Below are positions 25,101 through 32,390 of a stretch of DNA of 34,610 nucleotides, in pieces (the stretch's first letter is position 1; each line of letters begins with the position of its first letter). The position numbers were made by a program, and so were the translations under genes. Origin of the DNA: Helicobacter_D sp964464895. Its GTDB lineage: Bacteria; Campylobacterota; Campylobacteria; Campylobacterales; Helicobacteraceae. The notes beneath the pieces are model-generated. The model saw nothing but the letters and a program-made list of their open reading frames with translations. It was not told the origin of the DNA and did no database searches. The stretch spans positions 1-34,610 of the forward strand of contig CAYXGY010000014.1 of NCBI GenBank assembly GCA_964464895.1, in the 5' to 3' direction.

Positions 25101-25583
25101 TCTATTGAGAAAGACCAGACAAGTTTAATTCGGGCATTTGCTAGAGTGAGCAGAGAATATCCCAAACTTATTCTTTTAATTTTGGGTGAGGGACCATTGA
25201 GGGAGCAGCTTGAGAGGCTTATCGCAGAGCTTGGGCTAAAAAATAAAGTTTTTTTACTAGGATTTCAAACTAATCCTTATAATTTCCTTAAACGAGCCGA
25301 TTTTTTTGCGCTCTCCAGCGAGCACGAGGGCTTGCCCCTCGTGCTCGCTGAAGCGATGATTCTAAAGCGTCCGATTCTTTGCACAGATTTTGCTTGTGCT
25401 AAGGATTTCTTAGGCGCGAACAATGAGTATGGATTAGTCGTGCCAAAAGGAGAAGAAGGAGTTTATCAAGGATTGAAGCAAATGTTAGAAAATCCACCAC
25501 ATTTTCAAGTCTTTGAATCCGAGAAATATAATCAGGAAGTGAGAGAGGAATATTTTAAACTTTTAGGAAGTTGTAATGTATAA
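22194..25583 (+). CDS. TPR - CDP-glycerol glycerophosphotransferase - GT4 fusion
   Basis: A 1129-residue, three-part protein. Residues 1-365 are TPR repeats (KDYPKARKFYEKAAKFLPNH, YANAIVFFTKALELDPNN and others). Residues 370-720 are a TagF/TagB-type glycerophosphotransferase: LNTWHGTAMKTLGK (about 460), LLYAPTYRGYF, KILFKGHHE and DVLITDYSSIAFDF. From about 735 it is a GT4 glycosyltransferase ending with RADFFALSSEHEGLPLVLAE (conserved EHEG and final Glu). It would add glycerol phosphate and a sugar, as in a teichoic-acid-like repeat. Residues 217-240 are encoded by a dispersed-repeat insertion. Three perfect 12-15 bp hairpins lie inside the coding sequence. It overlaps the next gene by 8 bases. 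Confidence 0.88.
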   Translation: MQSLMFYLFYCYAMKVYHRDKDYPKARKFYEKAAKFLPNHAKNQFKIGMCYYKMKEYANAIVFFTKALELDPNNENYKTQLSIANSRNFFLFKPTKLWWQEIITLEQEIKEKGEKYELLLNLAEDCLAMKHYDKAAKAYKRAITLCKEKDKLPQLYYEIGYAYENLADEVNLQLAKEAYVQAISLDEELESKRYGIGVFHSAQERWRFANRAFLEKVESCCKDSIAKTSERHKSACNDVESIIDCTDDLLLNKVGESFEQLYEWESALKYYQQSLELNYQNPQTHFRLGFIREKMGDYKRAAESYAEGLRRNRDSYWIHRLGSCLAALQDYKGATEAFANLYSENIPVGFKARAIYTHYYETLPLREKTILYESFHGRLMSCNPYAIFKFLLQDERFKDWTHIWVLESSDFIKPEYRKLKNLILIPRWSNLYWRYLASAKYLINNTTFPACFIRKEGQFYLNTWHGTAMKTLGKYIKTTFLEHSNSQRNFLQTTHIINPNEFMQKVILEDYEISKFYRGKALMSGYARIDLTLQEENKQNLKEHFGIKEGEKVLLYAPTYRGYFGQAEFEYATITKLLQELSVMPFKILFKGHHETLKAIEQEDLRICDANDREIDTNELLSIVDVLITDYSSIAFDFMLRNLPIIYYAYDYEKYKKERGVYFSFEELGLKYCKNLEEVKTLLNDEGFLNAKNPYAHLKERFFPLEDGNSTQRIVDFFFFDKYDSSRLYQRVSNKPKILLEANFLPNGITSALKNLIHHLHKDYDFFVSVECFDRDKFPERYALFNAVRNEVDILPMVGGVNCDLQEKWLLGSEFVGERNAAQEAIVKKVWEREWRRMYGESVFDVVIDYGGYGLYFGFLCAYAPVKNKYIFAHNEMQGEVYKRFPQLEGIFYLYKRFSKVLSVSEATNAQNRENLSEKYGIARDKFQTLHNFINAQEVVKKAEIPLKEAVEHKYFKKGYQVLINLARLSIEKDQTSLIRAFARVSREYPKLILLILGEGPLREQLERLIAELGLKNKVFLLGFQTNPYNFLKRADFFALSSEHEGLPLVLAEAMILKRPILCTDFACAKDFLGANNEYGLVVPKGEEGVYQGLKQMLENPPHFQVFESEKYNQEVREEYFKLLGSCNV
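22842..22909 (+). repeat. Dispersed repeat inserted in frame in the TPR region
   Basis: GTAGAATCTTGCTG, then GGATTCCATTGCAAAGACTT and a GCAATGACG end. It encodes VESCCKDSIAKTSERHK, which interrupts the TPR pattern. It matches the intergenic copy at 20378-20466. Confidence 0.6.
23943..23972. repeat. Perfect 12-bp hairpin inside the TagF-like domain
   Basis: ATGCCCTTTAAA pairs with TTTAAAGGGCAT around ATCCTT. It spans codons for MPFKILFKGH, next to a conserved TagF motif. Confidence 0.7.
24838..24872. repeat. Perfect 15-bp hairpin inside the GT4 domain
   Basis: ATAAAAGATTCCCTC pairs with GAGGGAATCTTTTAT around AATTA, inside the coding sequence of the GT4 part. Confidence 0.7.
25317..25349. 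repeat. Perfect GC-rich 14-bp hairpin at the GT4 EHEG motif
   Basis: AGCGAGCACGAGGG pairs with CCCTCGTGCTCGCT around CTTGC. It encodes SEHEGLPLVLA, uses C/G-ending codons, and stands out from the AT-rich codons around it. Confidence 0.75.
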
Positions 25584-28509
25584 AATAGCCATTTTATTTT
25601 ATGGACATCTTCGTAGCTTTAAATCCACTTTTCCTTATTTCAAAGAGAATGTTTTGGAAGCCAATCAGGATTGTGAGGTAGATATTTTTATTCATACTTG
25701 GGACGAAATAGAACACCCAGCCCCGCGCAGACAATATAAAAAAGATTTAGAAGTAGCAGGAAAAAAAATACAAAAAGAAGATATTGAGTTCATTAATGCG
25801 CACTATAAGCCAGTGGGCCTAAAAATTACCCCACAGATTCATTTTACTGAAGAGCAAAAGCAACAAATTGTCCAAAAGGGATTCAAAGAGGAAAATTATT
25901 ATGCCATTTTAAATGTTTCTTACTCAATGGGTCAAGTCAATGCGTTAAGGAAAGATTCTTTAAAAGATTATGATTTTGTAATTTTAACGCGATTTGATAT
26001 TATCTTTTATCGAAAACTTAACTTATCTCGCGCACTAGATAGGAGAGAACAAGGTATAAAATATGCGCAATTTACGCCCGAGGATTTCAATGCAAGTATT
26101 TTTTATGCCTATATGGAGAAGGATTTATATCCTGAACTATTGCGCAATCAGCGCAATTATATTACAGGAATTGACCTTTTTTGTGCGGGTTCAAGCTATG
26201 TTATGGATAAAATTCTAAAATGGCACGATGAAATCTTGTCCTTGCCTCCTATGGGGATTGAATATTGGCTTACAAAAAAAATAGTAGATAATGGATTTAT
26301 TCCTCAAATCATCTATTATGATAAACCACGTTGTTTCCACATTTTGAGAACCAATGATGCAGGCTTTAAGCTTGCGGGGGGGGGGGCGTTTTTGATGAAA
26401 GAACGTATCAACTCGCAAAAAAATCTTTGGAATTGGAAGGGCGTCAAGAATCTTTATGAGACCTCCTTGCTCAATGATAAAATCTTAATTTTTGAATATC
26501 TTTCTTTTTGTCTTGAAACAGGGCAGTTGAATACAGCTTTTTCACTTTTAGAGAGAGTTGGTGAAATTACACTTAAAAATCTCATCTACGAGGATTCATC
26601 TCTTAAAAGTTTTGGCGAGTTTTTCTTTGAATTTCATAAGCGATTTTGCTTAAGTATCACTCAATTAGACACACAGGATTTAGAAAAATATCTAATTTTT
26701 TTGAGCTATCATCAGCATATATCTTCTTTAAAAGAGGTTCTAAAGAGTTCAAATGTCTTGCTGAAAATTCAGCGACAAGATGCATTAATGATTGCGAACT
26801 TCGCTGTCAATACTTTAATTGATAAAAATGCGTTAGATATTGATTTGGGATTTAAGCTTTTAGAGTATTTACCCAAAATTCCTCTTGATAATGCTCTTGC
26901 TAAACAATACTTTGTGAGTTCCATTGTTGAATATTTTTATCATCAGGCAAATAAAGATTTTTTTTCTAAAAGACCTCTGTTGTCTTTGGGTTCTTTGGTG
27001 CATTTGGTAAGTGATGGAGAGGTGGGAAGCAGGCTTTTAGGGCAAAAAATCTATGAGATACAAAAAAATCTCTATCCTTTGAAAATCCAAGAATTTAAAA
27101 AACCAAAAATTGCGATTTTGATTGCGGGGCAAGTTCGTGGAGAATACAAGACTTTATTCCAAAAATTAAAAGAAGAAACGATTGAACCTTTAGAGGCAGA
27201 TTGTTTTTTGGTAAGTTGGACGACACGATTAAAGGAGCAGCCTATTGCTGCTAGTAATTCTGGCTGGACACATTGTTTAAAGTCTAGTGTTAGAAGATTA
27301 GCTCCGAAAGAATTAAGGGGCTATGATGAGAATAAGTTTCTAAAAGAAAATTTTCCTCTTACTTATGAAAAATTAAGCTTTGCACAAAAAGTTGATTTTC
27401 AAATTGAAGCACAAGACGTTGCAACGCTTCATTTGATAGATTATGTATTAGAAGATGAGGAGAAGTGGCAGGAAAATATAAATGTAAGCGGGGATGCACT
27501 AAAAATGCATAGAGTTTTTTATTCAATGTATCGTGCATTTGAGCTGATGTCAAGGTATGAAGCAGAAAAAAACTTTACCTATGATTATGTGGTTAAGATA
27601 CGACCCGATATTTTGTATGACAGGATAGCTATACTCAAAGAGAATCTCCATTTATTGCAACATAATGAAGTATTCGTAGATTTTTTTGAATATGGGATTC
27701 AAGACCAATTTTTCGCTGGCAGGAGAGAGGAGATTGCAAAAGTTGTCGCAATTTATAAACAATTTGGGACAGAGGATAAAGATTGTTTTTCGCGTTTGTT
27801 TCCTCAAAACATCCCATTGGGACATTCTTCGCACCATTTTTTGTATTGGTGGTATGCAAAAAACAATCTTTATGCGAGACGCTCCCCTGTTCGTAGAATT
27901 TTCAACGCTAATCTAGAAATTGCAGAGGCAAAATTGCCAGATGTGTATGATGAGTTAGTAGAGGATTTTAAGAATCTTAAAGAACCTTATAAAACTCGTA
28001 AAGATTTTCACGAGTTTTTTGAGTTGGTTTTCGGGATTAAGCTTCCAATACCCTCTTGTGTAAAATATTCTCAAGCTATAAAAAATAAAGCAGTTCAAAC
28101 ATCAAGTATGATTTACCAAAATAATCAACAACTAACCGCTACCCACCGTATCCACTCCCACCTAGCCTACAAACTAGGCTCTGCAATGATTCTAAACTCT
28201 AAGAGTCTATTAGGATATATTAGAATGCCTTATGTGTTATCTTATATTAAAGAATCCCACAGAGAAGAACAACAAAAATATCAAGAAAGAATTAAAAAGA
28301 ATCCTAAGTTAAAACTTCCTAAACTAGAATCTTATCCAGACTATCAAGAAGCCTTAAAAGAAAAACAATGCTTCACTTATCAATTAGGTGAAGCATTTAT
28401 GCAAGCAACTAAAGATTGGGTTAAAGGAGGATATTTAAGATTCTATTTCAAAGAATTGCCAAGGCTAAAGCGAGAATTCAGTAGAAAGAAATCAAGGGAG
28501 AGAGAATGA
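25576..28509 (+). CDS. Large two-domain putative glycosyltransferase with YKLG module, phase variable (ON)
   Basis: A 977-residue protein with two related domains. The first (1 to about 275) begins IAILFYGHLRSFKSTFPYF and has DIFIHTWDE and FVILTRFDIIFY. The second (about 505-770) begins IAILIAGQVRGEYKTLFQKL and has DCFLVSWTTR and YVVKIRPDILYD. The shared plan (strand, G-x-R, x-W, R-x-D) is also seen in the last gene of the window. It resembles uncharacterised capsule-locus transferases; no formal family is recognised. Residues 858-977 are the YKLG module. The 11-G tract (26376-26386) lies at about residue 268, at the end of the first domain; as written it is in frame, while slippage would leave only the first domain. 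It overlaps both neighbours (8 and 4 bases). Confidence 0.75.
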   Translation: MYKIAILFYGHLRSFKSTFPYFKENVLEANQDCEVDIFIHTWDEIEHPAPRRQYKKDLEVAGKKIQKEDIEFINAHYKPVGLKITPQIHFTEEQKQQIVQKGFKEENYYAILNVSYSMGQVNALRKDSLKDYDFVILTRFDIIFYRKLNLSRALDRREQGIKYAQFTPEDFNASIFYAYMEKDLYPELLRNQRNYITGIDLFCAGSSYVMDKILKWHDEILSLPPMGIEYWLTKKIVDNGFIPQIIYYDKPRCFHILRTNDAGFKLAGGGAFLMKERINSQKNLWNWKGVKNLYETSLLNDKILIFEYLSFCLETGQLNTAFSLLERVGEITLKNLIYEDSSLKSFGEFFFEFHKRFCLSITQLDTQDLEKYLIFLSYHQHISSLKEVLKSSNVLLKIQRQDALMIANFAVNTLIDKNALDIDLGFKLLEYLPKIPLDNALAKQYFVSSIVEYFYHQANKDFFSKRPLLSLGSLVHLVSDGEVGSRLLGQKIYEIQKNLYPLKIQEFKKPKIAILIAGQVRGEYKTLFQKLKEETIEPLEADCFLVSWTTRLKEQPIAASNSGWTHCLKSSVRRLAPKELRGYDENKFLKENFPLTYEKLSFAQKVDFQIEAQDVATLHLIDYVLEDEEKWQENINVSGDALKMHRVFYSMYRAFELMSRYEAEKNFTYDYVVKIRPDILYDRIAILKENLHLLQHNEVFVDFFEYGIQDQFFAGRREEIAKVVAIYKQFGTEDKDCFSRLFPQNIPLGHSSHHFLYWWYAKNNLYARRSPVRRIFNANLEIAEAKLPDVYDELVEDFKNLKEPYKTRKDFHEFFELVFGIKLPIPSCVKYSQAIKNKAVQTSSMIYQNNQQLTATHRIHSHLAYKLGSAMILNSKSLLGYIRMPYVLSYIKESHREEQQKYQERIKKNPKLKLPKLESYPDYQEALKEKQCFTYQLGEAFMQATKDWVKGGYLRFYFKELPRLKREFSRKKSRERE
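26376..26386 (+). repeat. G11 phase-variation tract in two-domain transferase
   Basis: CTTGC, eleven Gs, CGTTTTTG, encoding AGGGA. In frame as written. Located between the two catalytic-like domains. Confidence 0.85.
28147..28494 (+). repeat. YKLG module copy B
   Basis: Encodes RIHSHLAYKLGSAMILNSK to the C-terminus of the two-domain transferase. 152 bases (28193-28344) equal copy A in inverse orientation, and the first 55 (28147-28201) equal copy D. Confidence 0.85.
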
Positions 28510-29153
28510 TTGTTTTATCGCATCGTGGTTTTTGGGAAAATCCTATGCAAAAGAATACCAAAGAATCTTTCAAAAGAAGCTTTGAACGTGGATTTGGCAT
28601 AGAAACAGATATAAGAGACTATCAAGGCAATCTCGTAATTTCTCACGATATGGCGGATAAAGATTCTATGCTTTTTGAGGATTTCTGCTCTCTTTATACG
28701 CATTATCGGCTTATTCTTAAATGTGATTTACCTTTGGCACTCAATATCAAATCTGATGGTTTGCAAAAGCCACTAAAAGTTTTATTAGATAAATATGCAA
28801 TCACGAATTATTTTGTGTTTGATATGTCCATTCCTGATACACTTTTATATTGCCAAGAGAATATAAAGATTTTTAGTCGGCAGAGTGAATATGAGTTATC
28901 TCCTGCTTTATATGACGAATGTATTGGGGTGTGGCTTGATGAGTTTAAGGGACATTGGATAAATCAACAAGCTATCAAGCAACATTTAGAAAATGGCAAG
29001 AAAGTCTGTATTGTTTCTCCAGAGCTTCACAAACGAGATTACATACAAGAATGGCAGGAATACAAAGAAATAGTATCTTACCTCAAATGCAAAGATACGA
29101 TGATGCTTTGCACAGATTATCCCCAAAAGGCAAAGGAGTTTTTTAATGTCTAA
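28506..29153 (+). CDS. Glycerophosphodiester phosphodiesterase-like protein
   Basis: A 215-residue GDPD-family protein. HRG (residues 6-8), E33 and D35 in GIETDIRD, and SHD (46-48) are the metal and catalytic residues of the TIM barrel; LALNIKSDG and LCTDYP are later strands. It has no signal peptide, so it acts in the cytosol. GDPDs hydrolyse glycerophosphodiesters; next to TagD-like, LicD and TagF-like genes it may release or remodel glycerol-phosphate units, or act on a nucleotide-linked intermediate. It starts in a 4-base overlap with the preceding gene and overlaps the next by 8, so it is an integral operon member. Confidence 0.82.
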   Translation: MIVLSHRGFWENPMQKNTKESFKRSFERGFGIETDIRDYQGNLVISHDMADKDSMLFEDFCSLYTHYRLILKCDLPLALNIKSDGLQKPLKVLLDKYAITNYFVFDMSIPDTLLYCQENIKIFSRQSEYELSPALYDECIGVWLDEFKGHWINQQAIKQHLENGKKVCIVSPELHKRDYIQEWQEYKEIVSYLKCKDTMMLCTDYPQKAKEFFNV

Positions 29154-29778
29154 AATAAAAGCAATTATTTTTGATATGGACGGAGTTTTGATTGAAGCGA
29201 AAGATTGGCATTATGAAGCCCTCAATAAAGCCTTAAACCTGTTTGGATTAGAGATTAGTCGCTATGAACATTTAACAGCTTTTGATGGTTTGCCAACTAA
29301 AACGAAGCTAAAAATGATTACTACTTTAAAAGGACTTCCTGAATCCTTGCATCAGTTTATCAACGAGATGAAGCAAATCTATACTATGGAAATGGTTCAT
29401 CAGCTTTGTAAGCCAAGATTCAATCACGAATTTGCTCTCTCGAAACTCAAAGCAGAGGGCTATCTAATGGCTGTTTGTTCTAATTCTATAAGACATACAA
29501 TTGAGGTAATGATGCAAAAGGCGGCTTTGGATTCTTATTTGGATTTTATTGTTTCTAATGAAGATGTAAAGAATCCCAAACCGAGTCCCGAAATGTATAA
29601 TTATGCAATTATGAAGCTTGGATTGAGCCCTAAAGAATGTATGATAGTGGAGGATAATGAAAATGGAATCAAAGCCGCAGTGGGCAGTGGGGCAAATGTG
29701 ATGAAAGTAGGAGAAGTAGATGAGGTAAATTATGAAAACATTAAAAGGCATATCAGTGATTATGAGCAAGGAGAGTAA
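29146..29778 (+). CDS. HAD phosphatase / phosphomutase-like (beta-PGM type)
   Basis: A 210-residue HAD hydrolase of the beta-phosphoglucomutase subgroup. FDMDGVL (9-15) contains the nucleophile and acid Asps, VCSNSIR is motif II, NPKPSPEMY carries the motif III lysine, and IVEDNENGIKAA has the metal-binding acidic pair. A helical cap lies between motifs I and II. It probably dephosphorylates a sugar or glycerol-type phosphate in the nucleotide-activated precursor pathway of this operon. Its neighbours are a GDPD (8-base overlap) and a nucleotidyltransferase-like protein (adjacent). Substrate unknown. Confidence 0.82.
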   Translation: MSKIKAIIFDMDGVLIEAKDWHYEALNKALNLFGLEISRYEHLTAFDGLPTKTKLKMITTLKGLPESLHQFINEMKQIYTMEMVHQLCKPRFNHEFALSKLKAEGYLMAVCSNSIRHTIEVMMQKAALDSYLDFIVSNEDVKNPKPSPEMYNYAIMKLGLSPKECMIVEDNENGIKAAVGSGANVMKVGEVDEVNYENIKRHISDYEQGE

Positions 29779-30498
29779 ATGATAAATATTGTAATTCCTA
29801 TTGCGGGAGAGAATACATTTTTTCAAGAATTAGCATTTCCTGTGCCTTTAATGGAAATTAATGGCAAGACAATAATAGAGCATTTAATGGAGAATTATGC
29901 AAGCATTGAAGACAAGCGATTCATATTCATTTTAAAAGAGTGTGATACAAGAAAATTTCATTTAGACGAATCTTTAAAAAGATTAGACGATACTTGTAAA
30001 ATTATTACGGTCGCCAATGAGACAAAGGGCGCAGCTTGTAGTGTAATGTTAGCCTCTGAATATATTGATAACGATACGCCTTTAATCATTGCTAATGTCA
30101 ATCAATTGTTTGATGTAAATCTTAAAAATGCAGTGGAATATTTTTCTCATTTTGATGCAGGAGTGATTACCTTTACTTCCATACATCCAAAATATTCTTA
30201 TGCTAAAACCAACGCAGAAAACAATGTAATTCAAGTCGCTGAGAAGCAGCCCATTAGTAAAAATGCAATCGCAGGATTTTTTTATTTTTCCAAAGGAAGA
30301 GATTTTATCAAAGCAAGTGAAAATATGATTAAAAAAGATGTGAATTATGGAGGGCAATACTTTGTCGCCACAGCATTAAATGAGCTGATTTTACAGAATA
30401 AAAATGTAACTATTTTTGCTATTGATAAGAGTGCATATCATATTTTTTATAATCTAGAAAAAATCAGAGAATATGAAAGGATTCAAAACAATGCTTAG
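29779..30498 (+). CDS. Degenerate sugar-nucleotidyltransferase-like protein
   Basis: A 239-residue protein with the NTP-transferase fold, paralogous to the gene at 32383-33111. The nucleotide-binding signature is changed: IPIAGENTFFQELAFPVPL replaces IPAAGAGSRFAKAGF, so the glycine-rich loop and its Arg are lost. The later strand reads IIANVNQLFD instead of VIANSDQIID, replacing the metal-binding Asp by Asn. Other positions are kept (ETKGAACSV, YFVATALNE). It may be a non-catalytic partner or regulatory subunit, or act on another substrate. It starts directly after the HAD stop (TAAATG) and overlaps the next gene by 8 bases. Confidence 0.75.
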   Translation: MINIVIPIAGENTFFQELAFPVPLMEINGKTIIEHLMENYASIEDKRFIFILKECDTRKFHLDESLKRLDDTCKIITVANETKGAACSVMLASEYIDNDTPLIIANVNQLFDVNLKNAVEYFSHFDAGVITFTSIHPKYSYAKTNAENNVIQVAEKQPISKNAIAGFFYFSKGRDFIKASENMIKKDVNYGGQYFVATALNELILQNKNVTIFAIDKSAYHIFYNLEKIREYERIQNNA

Positions 30499-30838
30499 AG
30501 AAAAAACTTGTCAATATATTGAATGTTTCAACAACAAAGATTTATCGGGTGTCGCTACGCTATTGGACGAAAGTTTTGTCTTGGAAGACCCAGCAGTCAA
30601 GAGAATAGAGGGCAAGGCAAGATGTCTTGAAGCAATAAAAAATATTTTTGATTCTTGTAAAGATTTGAAATTCTATGCTAAAAATATTTATTTGCAGGAT
30701 TCTACAACACTTATTGAATTTGTTTTAATGCTTGATGAGATGAAGCTAGAGGGAGTGGATATTATAGAATGGAAAGAAGATAAAATGCAAGAACTTAGGG
30801 CATATTTGGATATTCCGAAGGACAAAAATGAAAAATAA
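30491..30838 (+). CDS. NTF2/SnoaL-like small protein
   Basis: A 115-residue protein with the helix-strand pattern of the NTF2/SnoaL superfamily: YIECFNNKDLSGVATLLDE, DPAVKRIEGKARCLEAIKNI, then strands LKFYAKNIYL, TLIEFVLMLDE and GVDIIEWKEDKMQELRAY. Family members form a cone-shaped barrel and can be isomerases, hydrolases or binding proteins. Its catalytic role is unknown. Because it sits between a degenerate nucleotidyltransferase and a transferase, it may act on a precursor of the glycan. ATG 30491 overlaps the preceding stop by 8 bases; its own end overlaps the next gene by 11. Confidence 0.65.
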   Translation: MLREKTCQYIECFNNKDLSGVATLLDESFVLEDPAVKRIEGKARCLEAIKNIFDSCKDLKFYAKNIYLQDSTTLIEFVLMLDEMKLEGVDIIEWKEDKMQELRAYLDIPKDKNEK

Positions 30839-32039
30839 AATTTGTTTTATTATGCCCATTTACCCTCCACATTATCAATATGCAAGGGAATTTATTGCTT
30901 CGTATTTTAAACATAATTTTAAAAGACAAGCAGATTTAGCTTTCATATTTTCTGATGAGAAAGATTTGGACGCTTTTAGGGAAATAAATTTTGAGGGTTA
31001 TTATATTGCAATTCTTTTGCCGGAAATTTTGAATGTTTCTAGAGAAGATGGAATCATCAATGTTAAAAAATTTTTTGCTTTGCAATCTTTACAAGATAAG
31101 TATGAATATTTTATTATTATAGATGCTGAGAGTGAATTGATAAAAAATGTTGATTTGCGAGCATTGTGTAAAGAATTTTATGATTCACGAGTTCTTTTCG
31201 GTAACCATACAAAGAATAATAGCACATACATTAGAGAACAAGCAAAGAAATTTTACAATGACAAACATGGCGAAAGAATAGAGAATGATAGTTTATATTT
31301 GTGGTTTAATCAGCCTTGCATTTATAAGAATGCTTTTTTAAAAGAGTTTTTTGACATTATCGGGATTCTTTCTTTGGAAGATTTCTCTAAATTAGCCTTT
31401 CATACTTTTGATTATTACATTTATATGTATTATTTGATTTTTTACAAAAATTTTCAGGTGGAGGATATAGGGGTTAATGCTATATATGGTTTCTTGGAGG
31501 GCATAGGAGAGTTTAATGCTCAAAGTCAAAGATATAAAAATTATAAATTTCTTTTGTGTCGTCCGCATTTATATGAATTTTTAAATCAAGAAAAACTTTT
31601 TTTGCTTATCCACAAAAGAAATCATGAACCAAAAAGAATAGCAAAACCTATAATAGATAATTCTTGGAAATATGGGAGCGTCAAAGATCGTATCCACTCC
31701 CACCTAGCCTATAAATTAGGAGCTGCTATGATTCTAAACTCTAAAAGTCTTTTAGGATATATTAGAATGCCTTATGTGTTATCTTATATTAAAGAATCTC
31801 ATAGAATAGAACAACAAAAATATCAAGAAAAAATTAAAAAGAATCCTAAGTTAAAACTTCCTAAACTAGAATCTTATCCAGACTATAAAGAAGCCTTAAA
31901 AGAAAGACAATGCTTCACTTATAAATTAGGAGAAGCACTCATTAAAGCTAATTCTGTGCGGGGGGGGGGGCGAATATTTGCCTATTTGCAATTTTTCCAA
32001 AAAGTGCGTAGGTTGAAAAGTGAGTTTAAGAAAAGATAA
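30828..32039 (+). CDS. Putative glycosyltransferase with YKLG module, phase variable (ON)
   Basis: A 403-residue protein. Residues 1-270 begin with CFIMPIYPPHYQYAREFIAS, have LAFIFSDEKDLDAF, and then YFIIIDAESELIKNVDL, which looks like a metal-binding acidic loop of a GT-A glycosyltransferase. LYLWFNQPCIYKNAFL and the tyrosine-rich FDYYIYMYYLIFY follow. From residue 288 the YKLG module starts (RIHSHLAYKLGAAMILNSK). An 11-G tract at 31960-31970 lies about 25 codons before the end and encodes RGGGR; it replaces the usual WxxGGYLRF part of the module and is in frame as written. Slippage would alter only the C-terminal tail. ATG 30828 overlaps the preceding gene by 11 bases. Confidence 0.75.
   Translation: MKNKICFIMPIYPPHYQYAREFIASYFKHNFKRQADLAFIFSDEKDLDAFREINFEGYYIAILLPEILNVSREDGIINVKKFFALQSLQDKYEYFIIIDAESELIKNVDLRALCKEFYDSRVLFGNHTKNNSTYIREQAKKFYNDKHGERIENDSLYLWFNQPCIYKNAFLKEFFDIIGILSLEDFSKLAFHTFDYYIYMYYLIFYKNFQVEDIGVNAIYGFLEGIGEFNAQSQRYKNYKFLLCRPHLYEFLNQEKLFLLIHKRNHEPKRIAKPIIDNSWKYGSVKDRIHSHLAYKLGAAMILNSKSLLGYIRMPYVLSYIKESHRIEQQKYQEKIKKNPKLKLPKLESYPDYKEALKERQCFTYKLGEALIKANSVRGGGRIFAYLQFFQKVRRLKSEFKKR
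31689..31950 (+). repeat. YKLG module copy C
   Basis: Same module with more scattered changes than B has from A. Identical blocks include the stretch encoding GYIRMPYVLSYIKES and that encoding KNPKLKLPKLESYPDY. Confidence 0.8.
31960..31970 (+). repeat. G11 phase-variation tract near the end of the module-C gene
   Basis: CTGTGC, eleven Gs, CGAATATT. In frame as written. The only tract placed inside a YKLG module. Confidence 0.8.
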
Positions 32040-32048
32040 GGAATATCA

Positions 32049-32390
32049 ATGAAAAAGTTTCGGTTAGAGGATATGGTTCGGGGATGGTTTGTGGGAAATT
32101 TTGAACCAAGTATTTTTAAAACAAATGAAGTAGAAGTAGGGATTAAAACCTATCAAAAGGGAGATTATGAAGAGAGGCATTATCATAAAATAGCAATTGA
32201 AATTACAGCAATCATCAAAGGTAAGGTAAAGATGAATGGCAAGATTTATCAAGCAGGAGATATTCTTGTGATTGAGCCTTTTGAAGATACAGACTTTGAA
32301 GCTTTAGAAGACACACAAAATGTCGTTATTAAGATTCCTAGTGCTATGAATGATAAATATCTTGGGAGATATGGAGGAAGTGATGATTAA
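32049..32390 (+). CDS. Small single-domain cupin
   Basis: A 113-residue cupin. GIKTYQKGDYEERHYHKIAIE carries the metal-binding His pair and Glu of cupin motif 1, and YQAGDILVIEPFEDTDFEA is the motif 2 region, where the usual His is replaced by acidic residues. It may bind or isomerise a sugar phosphate or nucleotide sugar. It lies 9 bases after the previous gene and overlaps the nucleotidyltransferase gene by 8 bases, so the pair is coupled. Substrate unknown. Confidence 0.8.
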   Translation: MKKFRLEDMVRGWFVGNFEPSIFKTNEVEVGIKTYQKGDYEERHYHKIAIEITAIIKGKVKMNGKIYQAGDILVIEPFEDTDFEALEDTQNVVIKIPSAMNDKYLGRYGGSDD

